DNA of 5,682 bases. Source: Nitrospira sp. (lineage in GTDB: Bacteria > Nitrospirota > Nitrospiria > Nitrospirales > Nitrospiraceae). The translations under genes were made by a program, and so were the position numbers. The stretch spans positions 1 through 5,682 of the forward strand of contig JACOEF010000288.1 of NCBI GenBank assembly GCA_024998705.1, read 5' to 3'. Below are positions 1 through 5,066 of this stretch, one piece after another. A model generated the notes under the pieces. That model made no database searches. It worked only from the letters and a program-made list of their open reading frames with translations, and was not told the origin of the DNA. Position 1 is the stretch's first letter, and every line of letters starts with the position of its first letter.

Positions 1-690
1 ATTAACAAGTCGATTGATCGCGGCATGGAGGCTCTCTTTTTGTTGATCCAACACCGCCAGCCGATCCAGGACCCGTGAAATTTCGAGCTGGGCTCTGAAT
101 ACATCCTGTTGCGCAGCTTGCCCGACGCCGTACCGCGCTGTCGCGGTTTTCTCAAACTGCATCAAGAGCGCTTTGTTCCGCTCGACAATCTCAATACTCT
201 TATGCACGAAATGCAGGTTGAAGTAGCCTTCCTTCAAGATTGCAATGAGCCTCAGCCGGGTGGCATTGAATTCCTGTTCCATGCGTTCAGCCTCACGCTG
301 CGCTACTTCGCCTCTCAGGCTCAGCTTGCCGGGGAAGGGAATCTCCTGCCCGAATCCATACATGACCCCTTGCAGCGGATCGGTCATCGGCATGCGTTGA
401 TACCCGAACTGGAGTCTCGGATCGGGAAGCGTCTGGACCTGCGGCACCACAGCCTTGGCTGCCTCCCAACGTTGACGGGCCGCCTTGATCTCAGGATTAA
501 CAACTTCCAGTGCGTCGATGAGGCTCGCAAGGTCGATACGAGATTCCGACTCCGAACCCTGAGCCGTGCTATGAGGGGTAACGCTCCCACGATCTTCGGC
601 TCCATGAACGGGCCGGGGAGAGAGCATCACGATGCAACCAAAGAATAGAAGACCGGACCATAATGAATTGCGGGTAATGAGTTGTCTCAC
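1..690 (-). CDS. TolC-family outer-membrane efflux channel, N-terminal part (runs off the left edge)
   Basis: This is the outer-membrane component of a tripartite efflux pump, exporting substrates from the periplasm or cytoplasm through a trimeric channel. The 230 visible codons are open to the edge with no stop. The start is GTG at 690-688, chosen because GGAGGT lies six bases upstream. Residues 1-31 look like a signal peptide (hydrophobic SLWSGLLFFGCIVML, then PVHGA before ED). The mature part has the TolC signature: a helix with NPEIKAARQRWEAAKAVVPQ, then LPDPRLQFGYQRMP, then GQEIPFPGKLSLRGEVAQRE, a long coiled coil, and TARYGVGQAAQQDVFRAQLE. The PGKL and GQAAQQDV patterns are typical of CusC/CzcC-like channels of heavy-metal RND systems. 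The small metal-ligand-rich gene upstream supports a metal efflux role, but the substrate is inferred. The second half of the protein and any fusion-protein and pump genes lie outside the window. Confidence 0.93.
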   Translation of the reverse strand, partial: MRQLITRNSLWSGLLFFGCIVMLSPRPVHGAEDRGSVTPHSTAQGSESESRIDLASLIDALEVVNPEIKAARQRWEAAKAVVPQVQTLPDPRLQFGYQRMPMTDPLQGVMYGFGQEIPFPGKLSLRGEVAQREAERMEQEFNATRLRLIAILKEGYFNLHFVHKSIEIVERNKALLMQFEKTATARYGVGQAAQQDVFRAQLEISRVLDRLAVLDQQKESLHAAINRLVN

Positions 691-695
691 GGCAG

Positions 696-778
696 CACCT
701 CCAGAGTGCGTGAAAGAATAGACCGAGCATCGCCGCTCAGCGGACACAACCGAGCGACGCGCAAAAACGCTGGAGGTG
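696..778 (-). promoter_or_regulatory. Predicted RBS-sequestering stem between the small gene and the tolC-like gene
   Basis: On the minus strand the tolC-like Shine-Dalgarno segment CTGGAGGTG (704-696) is perfectly complementary over nine bases to CACCTCCAG (778-770). The latter begins six bases after the TGA stop (786-784) of the upstream gene. Pairing would hide the ribosome binding site of the GTG start at 690. A ribosome terminating at the upstream stop would cover 770-778 and free it, which is the usual arrangement for translational coupling. The complementarity is seen directly; the regulatory role is inference. Confidence 0.4.
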
Positions 779-783
779 TGGGA

Positions 784-1122
784 TCAGATCCGGAGGACCG
801 GGGAAGAATCTATGGAGAGAGGAACAATGGAGCAGACGTTGCTCCGGAAGCACTGCGTCGGAGCCGGGAGCACGGTGGCCACGGCACCAAGGCTGAGCAG
901 GATCGTCGCATGATTTACGCCCGTCACGTCGCTGTTCTTTAGCTGCCGGACGGAAGACGAGGTGAGTGACGGCGGACACATGATCGTATCATCCATGGGG
1001 CACGCCACATGCTCTTCGATCATGGTTGTGGCTTCTTCCGCCATCGACAGATCCGGCAAGGTACACATCGATCCAATGACCTGACAGAAGGTGAAGAAAA
1101 GCACCAAGGCGACATATTTCAT
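784..1122 (-). CDS. Small exported/membrane protein with a Cys-Met-His segment, upstream of the efflux channel gene
   Basis: This is a 112-residue protein of unknown function. Residues 3-20 are hydrophobic (YVALVLFFTFCQVIGSMC), acting as a signal peptide or membrane anchor. A second hydrophobic stretch lies at about 72-88 (ATILLSLGAVATVLPAP). Between them is a segment with possible soft-metal ligands: M27, M34, H38, C41, M43, M48 and C49, including the motif ACPMDDTIMCPP. Two more cysteines (C91, C97) follow. The ATG at 1122 is used because the signal sequence begins there. An in-frame ATG at 1140 and a TTG at 1161 would add a few basic residues, and none of the three has a strong Shine-Dalgarno. 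The gene sits 93 bases upstream of the TolC-family gene in the same direction and is probably co-transcribed. I infer a periplasmic metal-binding or sensing accessory of the efflux pump. No known domain was recognised. Confidence 0.75.
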   Translation of the reverse strand: MKYVALVLFFTFCQVIGSMCTLPDLSMAEEATTMIEEHVACPMDDTIMCPPSLTSSSVRQLKNSDVTGVNHATILLSLGAVATVLPAPTQCFRSNVCSIVPLSIDSSPVLRI

Positions 1123-1182
1123 TGTAATCCGCTGGATCATGCGAGTGACCAAGCTCCCCAAGGTCTACTCAAAGGCATACTT

Positions 1183-1212
1183 ATTTTCCGGCAATTGTAA
1201 CATACACGTCAA
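1183..1212 (-). promoter_or_regulatory. Candidate sigma-70 promoter of the efflux operon
   Basis: On the minus strand TTGACG (1212-1207) and GAAAAT (1188-1183) are separated by 18 bases, matching the -35 and -10 consensus at five and four of six positions. Transcription would start near 1176, about 54 bases before the ATG at 1122. A weaker alternative, TTGACC with TTGAAT, lies further upstream near 1295-1325. I see no gene between 1162 and 1376, only this promoter-like sequence and a small palindrome (CCACGGCGTGG) just before the repeat element. Confidence 0.35.
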
Positions 1213-1376
1213 GTCCGCCCGAAGTCGTGTAAAGAAAAAGCATGCGTAGTGCCTGAACGACTCCCATCGATACCTCGTCAGAGCCTCGCGATCATTCAAA
1301 AACCTGGTTACCATTAAGGTCAACAACTGCCTTGAAAATCAAGCCGGCTGACTGACCGCCACCCGCCACGGCGTGG

Positions 1377-1755
1377 AAATTAGGGTCAGGTCTTGTAATC
1401 AAACATTTGTCGGCTCGTAGGTGCCAGACTCTTGCGCCTCCTCATTGACAACTGACCGTTCAGTCGATGCTCTACTGCCACGGCAGGGATTTCTTCTAGC
1501 GCCGTCCGGCCTTCCGCCCCCACTTTTTCCTCTCGCGTGGCAGATGAAACTCGCTGCCCCATCGCCGATGAACGCGGCCGGTTTGCCTGATCGACTCTCC
1601 GTAGTTTCGAAACCCCGACGCCCTTCTCCAGGCGTTAGGCGTGAGGATTCCAGTTTCCGTCAATCGTTAGGTGCAGAGCGCAGGGCAAGTGAATGAATAT
1701 CTGTCGCCAACTAAGAATTGGCCAACTGTGTGACTACAAGACCTGGCGCTAATTT
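1377..1755. mobile_element. MITE-like element, copy A, with 29-bp imperfect terminal inverted repeats
   Basis: The left end (1377-1405) and the reverse complement of the right end (1727-1755) match at 25 of 29 positions and share the block CAGGTCTTGTA. The roughly 380-bp interior has no intact reading frame. It aligns along its length with copy B at 2836-3220. The core 1452-1629 against 2918-3095 is about 85% identical by eye and includes a long near-identical stretch around GAAACTCGCTGCCCCATCGC. The simplest reading is a non-autonomous element mobilised in trans by a transposase not present here. I see no target-site duplication, and the transposase family cannot be named from this sequence. 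On the minus strand both copies retain a short similar reading frame (SNLRRVDQANRPRSSAMGQR in B), which could be a transposase relic or chance. Confidence 0.75.
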
Positions 1756-1812
1756 TCTCAATCGTTCGGATAATAGCCTGTCCTCAACGACTGCGCAGCA
1801 ACCGGTCGACCC

Positions 1813-1847
1813 GAGGGGTCCGCTGGTATCTATTCAGCGAACCCCTC
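1813..1847 (-). terminator. Hairpin downstream of the DUF1264 gene, terminator-like but without a U-tract
   Basis: GAGGGGTCCGCTG (1813-1825) and CAGCGAACCCCTC (1835-1847) form a 13-bp stem around a 9-base loop. The single non-Watson-Crick position is a G-U pair in minus-strand RNA but an A-C mismatch in plus-strand RNA, so the structure favours minus-strand transcripts. It lies about 70 bases after the DUF1264 stop. No run of U follows, so it may stabilise the 3' end and not terminate transcription by itself. Nothing else is apparent between 1756 and 1915. Confidence 0.4.
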
Positions 1848-1915
1848 CGCAAGCTGCATGATTCAGCCAGTCTTCCCAAAACGGGATGGAGCGAGGGGGC
1901 TCTTATGGTCCCATG

Positions 1916-2461
1916 TCATGGGTGTACGGCATGCCCAACCATCATGCCAATGCTGACTCTCCCGGTCGGCAATTTGGCGCCCTCGGGCCATAGTGAAAAG
2001 ATGATCCCGTCGGTCTTGGCCACTGTGTCCGCGAACTCCTTGGCCTTGTCGGGAGGCAAATCCAGTACCTTGACGTTCCCTATGACACCCTCCACGGAAT
2101 GATCATGCCAAACCTTTTTCCAAACCTTCTTGGGAAGGACCTTCTCATCGCGAGTCACAGTCTTGGCGACAATATACTCTACACCGATAAGTTTTGCGTT
2201 GTTGTCTTCCGTCTCGTAGAGAAGGCACTCAATGAACGGCTCAGGAGAAACGATCTTGCAATAGTGATGGAATGGCCCCCGCACCTTTCCATCGATCAAG
2301 TGCGGTGCCGTGACGTGGATGACATGGCCGTCCGCGGGAGTCGCTTTCGCGTCAGCTTCCTGTGCAGCTGACGAGGCAGGAGATGCGTCTTGGGGTTGTG
2401 ACAGTCCAGCCGCGATTGCAAGGATGAAACAAGCGCTTAGAACAGTCGTCGTGTTTTTCAT
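1916..2461 (-). CDS. Exported DUF1264 (oil-body-associated protein-like) protein
   Basis: This 181-residue protein belongs to the DUF1264/OBAP family, known from plant oil-body proteins and found in many bacteria; the biochemical role is not established. The family signature is clear: TAPHLIDGKVRGPFHHYCK at residues 51-69, PEPFIECLLYETED at 73-86, then NAKLIGVEYIVAKTV and KKVWKKVWHDHSVEG at about 111-124. H65, H66, C68, C79, H119 and H121 are candidate conserved or ligand residues. Residues 1-20 form a signal peptide (TTTVLSACFILAIAAGLS), followed by an Ala/Ser-rich linker to about residue 45, so the domain is probably periplasmic. The ATG at 2461 is preceded by AAGGAGG five bases upstream, a very strong Shine-Dalgarno. 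The gene stands alone, bracketed by two copies of a repeat element (1377-1755 and 2836-3220), which suggests an accessory acquisition. A hairpin follows its stop at 1813-1847. Confidence 0.92.
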   Translation of the reverse strand: MKNTTTVLSACFILAIAAGLSQPQDASPASSAAQEADAKATPADGHVIHVTAPHLIDGKVRGPFHHYCKIVSPEPFIECLLYETEDNNAKLIGVEYIVAKTVTRDEKVLPKKVWKKVWHDHSVEGVIGNVKVLDLPPDKAKEFADTVAKTDGIIFSLWPEGAKLPTGRVSIGMMVGHAVHP

Positions 2462-2470
2462 GGCGCCCTC

Positions 2471-2486
2471 CTTTTCTTAAGAAAAG
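2471..2486. promoter_or_regulatory. Perfect 16-bp palindrome abutting the DUF1264 Shine-Dalgarno
   Basis: CTTTTCTTAAGAAAAG reads identically on both strands and ends inside the AAGGAGG ribosome binding site of the DUF1264 gene on the minus strand. It could be an operator for a dimeric repressor or a sequence that affects ribosome access. I find no convincing promoter upstream; the best candidate is TTGCCT with TGTAAG at 16-base spacing near 2505-2535, which is weak. Confidence 0.45.
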
Positions 2487-2669
2487 TTACTTCAGCTTAC
2501 AAAAACAACGGAAGACCAGGCAAATGCCCGTAGCTCAGCCACTAGAGATGTTACCGACGCCGAGTATGGTGAGGGCTTATGCCCCATGAGGCGTAGTAGG
2601 GATTTACCCGCCGTCGATAACAGGAAGAGGCTGCGCCTGAAGAGGCGGCGGTACGCGCAAGCGAGGTGC

Positions 2670-2727
2670 GGAGCCGGCGACTGCAATCGAACCACCGACC
2701 CGCGATTTACGAACTCCATTGAGCACA
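2670..2727 (-). pseudogene. Decayed tRNA-Thr(CGT)-like 3' fragment
   Basis: Read on the minus strand, this stretch contains an anticodon-loop sequence TTCGTAA (2713-2707), then GGGTCGGTGGTTCGATT and TCGCCGGCTCC, which is the order of anticodon loop, variable region, T-arm and acceptor 3' strand of a bacterial tRNA-Thr with anticodon CGT. Compared with the typical T-stem, two C-to-G changes (GCAGT where CCACT would pair) break the helix. The anticodon stem does not pair, and the 5' acceptor strand is absent. GCTCAATGG just upstream resembles a D-loop joined to the anticodon arm by a deletion. It is not a functional tRNA. The sequence similarity is seen directly; its origin as an integration-site remnant is inference. 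No gene was recognised between 2487 and 2835 apart from this. Confidence 0.55.
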
Positions 2728-2835
2728 GAAGTATCGTCCCGCACGATGGTCTAGCATGATGACAACTCAGCGGATATCGAGGAGAAATCCGCCAAATTTA
2801 GAGAACAGCAAAAACCGGAAAAAATCTCGGGTCAA

Positions 2836-3220
2836 GATCTAGGGGCAGGTCTTCTGATCAAACACTTCCCGGCCGGTAGCTGGCTGACTCCTGCTCCCCC
2901 ATTAATACCTGTAATACCTGACCGTTCAGTCGATGCCGTACTGCCACGAGACGGACTTATTCCAGAGCCGTCCGGCCTTCCGCCCAACTTTTTTCTCCCG
3001 CGTGGAAGATGAAACTCGCTGCCCCATCGCCGAGGAACGCGGCCGGTTTGCCTGATCAACTCTCCGTAGGTTCGAAACCTCGACGCCCTCCTCCACACCC
3101 TGGGCTTTCAGCTCGCGGTGGCGATGAATCACTAGGTTCGGATCGCGGGGCGAGTGAATGAACACCTGCCGCCAACCAAGAATTAGCTACCTGCGTGACT
3201 GCAGGACCTGATTCTATGAC
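2836..3220. mobile_element. MITE-like element, copy B, same orientation as copy A
   Basis: This is the second copy of the element at 1377-1755, placed by alignment of both ends. Its left end keeps CAGGTCTT and ATCAAACA. Its right end is more eroded, so the terminal inverted repeats now match at only about 16 of 29 positions, although CAGGTC survives on both sides. The interior is slightly longer than copy A near 3095-3130. Short minus-strand frames exist (for example 2926-3165) but differ in frame from copy A and look non-functional. Greater end decay suggests copy B is older or less constrained than copy A. Confidence 0.72.
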
Positions 3221-3415
3221 CCGCAGGGGCGCCTCGTCCTCAGGCCCGAACGGGTGCGCGAGTGAACCGACCTGATTCCACTCTCACCAAACAACCGGTA
3301 CCTTCCCCACTTCGCACCGGCCACAGATCCGCAGACCGAACCTCTCGTTCGCGCTCACTTCGCCGGATTGGAACGACGTGGTACGGGACAGGGGTGCCGC
3401 CAGGGAGAACACGTG

Positions 3416-3646
3416 ATGCAGGCGCGCTCGACGATCTCAGATGTACAGCGCGAGAGGCAGTATCAGAAGCTGATCGAGCTGGAACAGCTCAAAATGGGTC
3501 CGTTCGTCGCCGCTGAAATGACGCCCCACCTGTGAGCTGCCGATGTGACGATGACCGTGCTGTTGATGCAGATGCTGAAGGATGCCCGCACGAGATATCT
3601 CGAGAACACGCAGCAGACCGTTGGCAGGAGCCCCACCGACAAACGG
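3416..3646 (+). pseudogene. Probable broken plus-strand gene of unknown function with an in-frame TGA
   Basis: From ATG at 3416 (AGGGAG eight bases upstream) the frame reads MQARSTISDVQRERQYQKL, continues to MGPFVAAEMTPHL, and stops at TGA 3533-3535. The same frame resumes at once and reads on through MTMTVLLMQMLKDARTRYLE and NTQQTVGRSPTDKRLG up to the convergent gene at 3647. Both parts look like amphipathic helices with plausible codon choice, which is unlike the arginine/serine-rich shadow frames around them, so I infer one gene interrupted by a nonsense mutation. The alternative is two small genes: a 39-residue protein, and a second starting at 3545. The 3' limit is arbitrary because the frame stays open into the antisense of the next gene until 3820. 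I recognise no family. Nothing was recognised in 3221-3415. Confidence 0.35.
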
Positions 3647-4042
3647 CTAGGCCGGAGTCGGGTTTGTCTGGACCGGCTTGCGACGCCGTCTGGCAGCCAC
3701 GAGCTGCGCGCCAAGCATACTCATTCCAAACGCCGTGCCAACCAGAACAGGCCACACGAAGGACTTCAGCCAACCGGAGCTCGATATGGTCGCAGGCCAC
3801 AACCAGGCAACCCAGGGTAACGCCGAACCCACGAGGGACCATGCCGCATGAATCGGAGGAAGTCGGAAAAACCACACGAGGAGCGCTCCCGAAAGGGCGT
3901 ACGCGAGAAGCAGCGGTAGCAAGAGAAAAAACACGCCGTTGAACATAGCCGCGAAGCTGAGAAAAAACCAGAACAGGCCGGCAAGAAACCCGACAAAGAT
4001 TCCTACGCTTGTCCACCTGCCCCGCTGGCGCTGTCTTTCCAT
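3647..4042 (-). CDS. Four-helix inner-membrane protein of unknown function
   Basis: This 131-residue protein (from the ATG at 4042) has four predicted membrane helices: GIFVGFLAGLFWFFLSFAAM at about 14-33, FFLLLPLLLAYALSGALLVW at about 38-57, AAWSLVGSALPWVAWLW at about 66-82, and WPVLVGTAFGMSMLGAQLVA at about 95-114. Basic ends (ERQRQRGR and ARRRRK) place both termini in the cytoplasm by the positive-inside rule. The frame is also open upstream to a GTG at 4114, which would add 24 residues, but neither start has a good Shine-Dalgarno. The ATG is preferred because the helices begin soon after it and a promoter-like sequence ends right before it. The gene converges on the broken gene at 3416-3646. 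I do not recognise the family and assign no function. Confidence 0.75.
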   Translation of the reverse strand: MERQRQRGRWTSVGIFVGFLAGLFWFFLSFAAMFNGVFFLLLPLLLAYALSGALLVWFFRLPPIHAAWSLVGSALPWVAWLWPATISSSGWLKSFVWPVLVGTAFGMSMLGAQLVAARRRRKPVQTNPTPA

Positions 4043-4077
4043 GGTCCCAGTGTAGCCCGGGACCGGGAGAGCACCAA
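4043..4077 (-). promoter_or_regulatory. Candidate leaderless promoter and hairpin directly before the membrane-protein ATG
   Basis: On the minus strand TTGGTG (4077-4072) and TACACT (4054-4049) are 17 bases apart, and only six bases separate TACACT from the ATG at 4042, so transcription would begin at or next to the start codon. The same region holds a 6-bp inverted repeat (GGTCCC and GGGACC, 4043-4064). The -35 match is weak (three of six). Confidence 0.3.
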
Positions 4078-4186
4078 GAAGTTTTACGGTTGGCTTTTCT
4101 TTCCCCGTGGACACAGCCCGGTGTTTCGTTCAGCCCGACCTCTTTCTTTGTCCACCCCCTTTCTTTGCCCCATCAGCGAAGAATCT

Positions 4187-4243
4187 GGGCTTGTAGATCA
4201 ACAATGACTGAGCACGAGACCTGTGTGATTGCAAGACTTGCCT
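4187..4243. repeat. Short inverted-repeat relic related to the ends of the MITE-like elements
   Basis: CTGTGTGATTGCAAGACTTG (4221-4240) closely resembles the right end of copy A (CTGTGTGACTACAAGACCTG, 1726-1745), matching at 16 of 20 positions. GGGCTTGTAGATCAACA (4188-4204) resembles the opposite end in inverted orientation (CTTGTAATCAAACA in copy A). The element interior is missing, so this may be a REP-like pair or an internally deleted copy. It lies in the 215-base gap between the membrane-protein and lipoprotein genes. That gap also holds two TTTCTTTG direct repeats (4142-4149, 4160-4167) and no gene. Confidence 0.5.
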
Positions 4244-4257
4244 CGAGACGTTACGAG

Positions 4258-4809
4258 CTACTCCGATCCAATGTCCATCTCAATGCCGATTCCAGCCGGC
4301 GCAATAAAATCGTAATTCGGATCGAAATCCCTGCGCCACTCCCCATCGCCTTCGTCGATCCCCCAATGCCTGGCATACAGCAACCGAAGCACCGGTTCGT
4401 GCCCCAGCTTGACCTTGGAAGTGACTCGTCCCGCGAGACTCATTCTGGCCCAATGGTGGTACCCGGGGGGAAGGTGCGCCTTCAACACCTTGAGCCAAGA
4501 ATGCCCGGCCTCAGGCCCGTCAGGCTCGATCGGACGGCGAGGGATGTCATCTTCATCCAACGGACGATTCTTCATCCGTAACCACACATACTGGTCGTCC
4601 TGTTCTTCCTCAACCAATACTCCTCCCATCAACAGCACTTTTCCATAGTACTGCTTCGGAGACGCCATGAGCGCCGTCAAGGTGACATTCGGCTCCGCCA
4701 TCTTTCGATACTCCCTCGGCATATTGCCGCAGCCGGTCACCATGGCCAGCACCTGAATGGCCGCTCCGATCCATACGAGTCTTTGCACTACCCGCATCGA
4801 GATCCTCAT
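4258..4809 (-). CDS. Slp-family outer-membrane lipoprotein
   Basis: This 183-residue lipoprotein resembles the Slp/YeaY family, whose best-known member is the starvation-inducible outer-membrane lipoprotein of E. coli; the molecular role is poorly defined. Residues 1-26 are a lipoprotein signal peptide with basic residues near the start, a hydrophobic core, and the lipobox VTGC, with C27 as the predicted lipidated cysteine. The Slp core follows: LMASPKQYYGKVLLMGGVLV (47-66), YVWLRMKNRPLDEDDIPRRP, HSWLKVLKAHLPPGYHHWAR, then SLAGRVTSKVKLGHEPVLRL and the C-terminal YARHWG. The ATG at 4809 follows a G-rich ribosome binding site (AGAGGGGGG). The GTG at 4854 would put extra residues before an already complete signal peptide, and an ATG at 4797 is also possible. 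It is divergent from the plus-strand gene at 5067 and is probably transcribed alone. Confidence 0.88.
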   Translation of the reverse strand: MRISMRVVQRLVWIGAAIQVLAMVTGCGNMPREYRKMAEPNVTLTALMASPKQYYGKVLLMGGVLVEEEQDDQYVWLRMKNRPLDEDDIPRRPIEPDGPEAGHSWLKVLKAHLPPGYHHWARMSLAGRVTSKVKLGHEPVLRLLYARHWGIDEGDGEWRRDFDPNYDFIAPAGIGIEMDIGSE

Positions 4810-4945
4810 GCACCCCCCTCTCACTAGACACGCCAATGGGAAGATACTCCGCACGATCCATCTCCAGATATTTCTCTCCGCTCGTTACCCGCGAGGATGT
4901 TCTTACGCGTGACAGCAGCTCACCGGCTTCGGCAGAACGCCTTCC

Positions 4946-4974
4946 ATACCACCTCTCTCTGTTCCAGTCGTCAA
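4946..4974 (-). promoter_or_regulatory. Candidate promoter of the Slp-family gene
   Basis: On the minus strand TTGACG (4974-4969) and TGGTAT (4951-4946) are 17 bases apart. The -35 element is good (five of six) and the -10 is poor (three of six). The leader would be roughly 130 bases to the ATG at 4809. No gene was recognised in the 4810-5066 divergent interval. Confidence 0.25.
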
Positions 4975-4998
4975 ACCATTCACAATCATGAAAGCATT

Positions 4999-5026
4999 TT
5001 GCCAAACCCTTCTGTGCAGATAGAGT
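4999..5026 (+). promoter_or_regulatory. Candidate promoter of the plus-strand gene at 5067
   Basis: TTGCCA (4999-5004) and TAGAGT (5021-5026) are 16 bases apart and match consensus at five and four of six positions. Transcription would start near 5033, which is after the first in-frame ATG (5028) and therefore supports use of the ATG at 5067. Confidence 0.35.
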
Positions 5027-5066
5027 AATGGCACGCGCGTTCGTACATACCTCTTGGACATTGCGA

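Noticed and set aside
109..648. Long plus-strand open frame of 179 codons
   Set aside because: It is the antisense shadow of the TolC-family gene, which shows clear family motifs on the minus strand.
682..942. Plus-strand 86-codon frame across the efflux operon spacer
   Set aside because: It runs antisense to the small Cys-containing gene and its spacer, is rich in Arg/Gly, and has no recognisable features.
2525..2555. GCCCGTAGCTCAGCCACTAGAG on the plus strand (split here as GCCCGTAGCTCAG and CCACTAGAG) resembling a tRNA 5' half
   Set aside because: Only the D-arm-like part matches. No anticodon arm, T-arm or acceptor partner follows, so chance similarity is more likely.
1377..3220. Possibility that the repeated elements are a CRISPR array or a composite transposon
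   Set aside because: There are only two long diverged copies with terminal inverted repeats, no regular short spacers, no cas genes and no transposase gene, so neither label is supported.
3591..3602. 12-bp palindrome CGAGATATCTCG
   Set aside because: It lies within the coding-like frame with no promoter context, so it was not treated as an operator.
3489..4016. Minus-strand 175-codon frame overlapping the membrane-protein gene
   Set aside because: It is out of frame with the four-helix protein and rich in Ser/Cys/Arg, as expected of a shadow.
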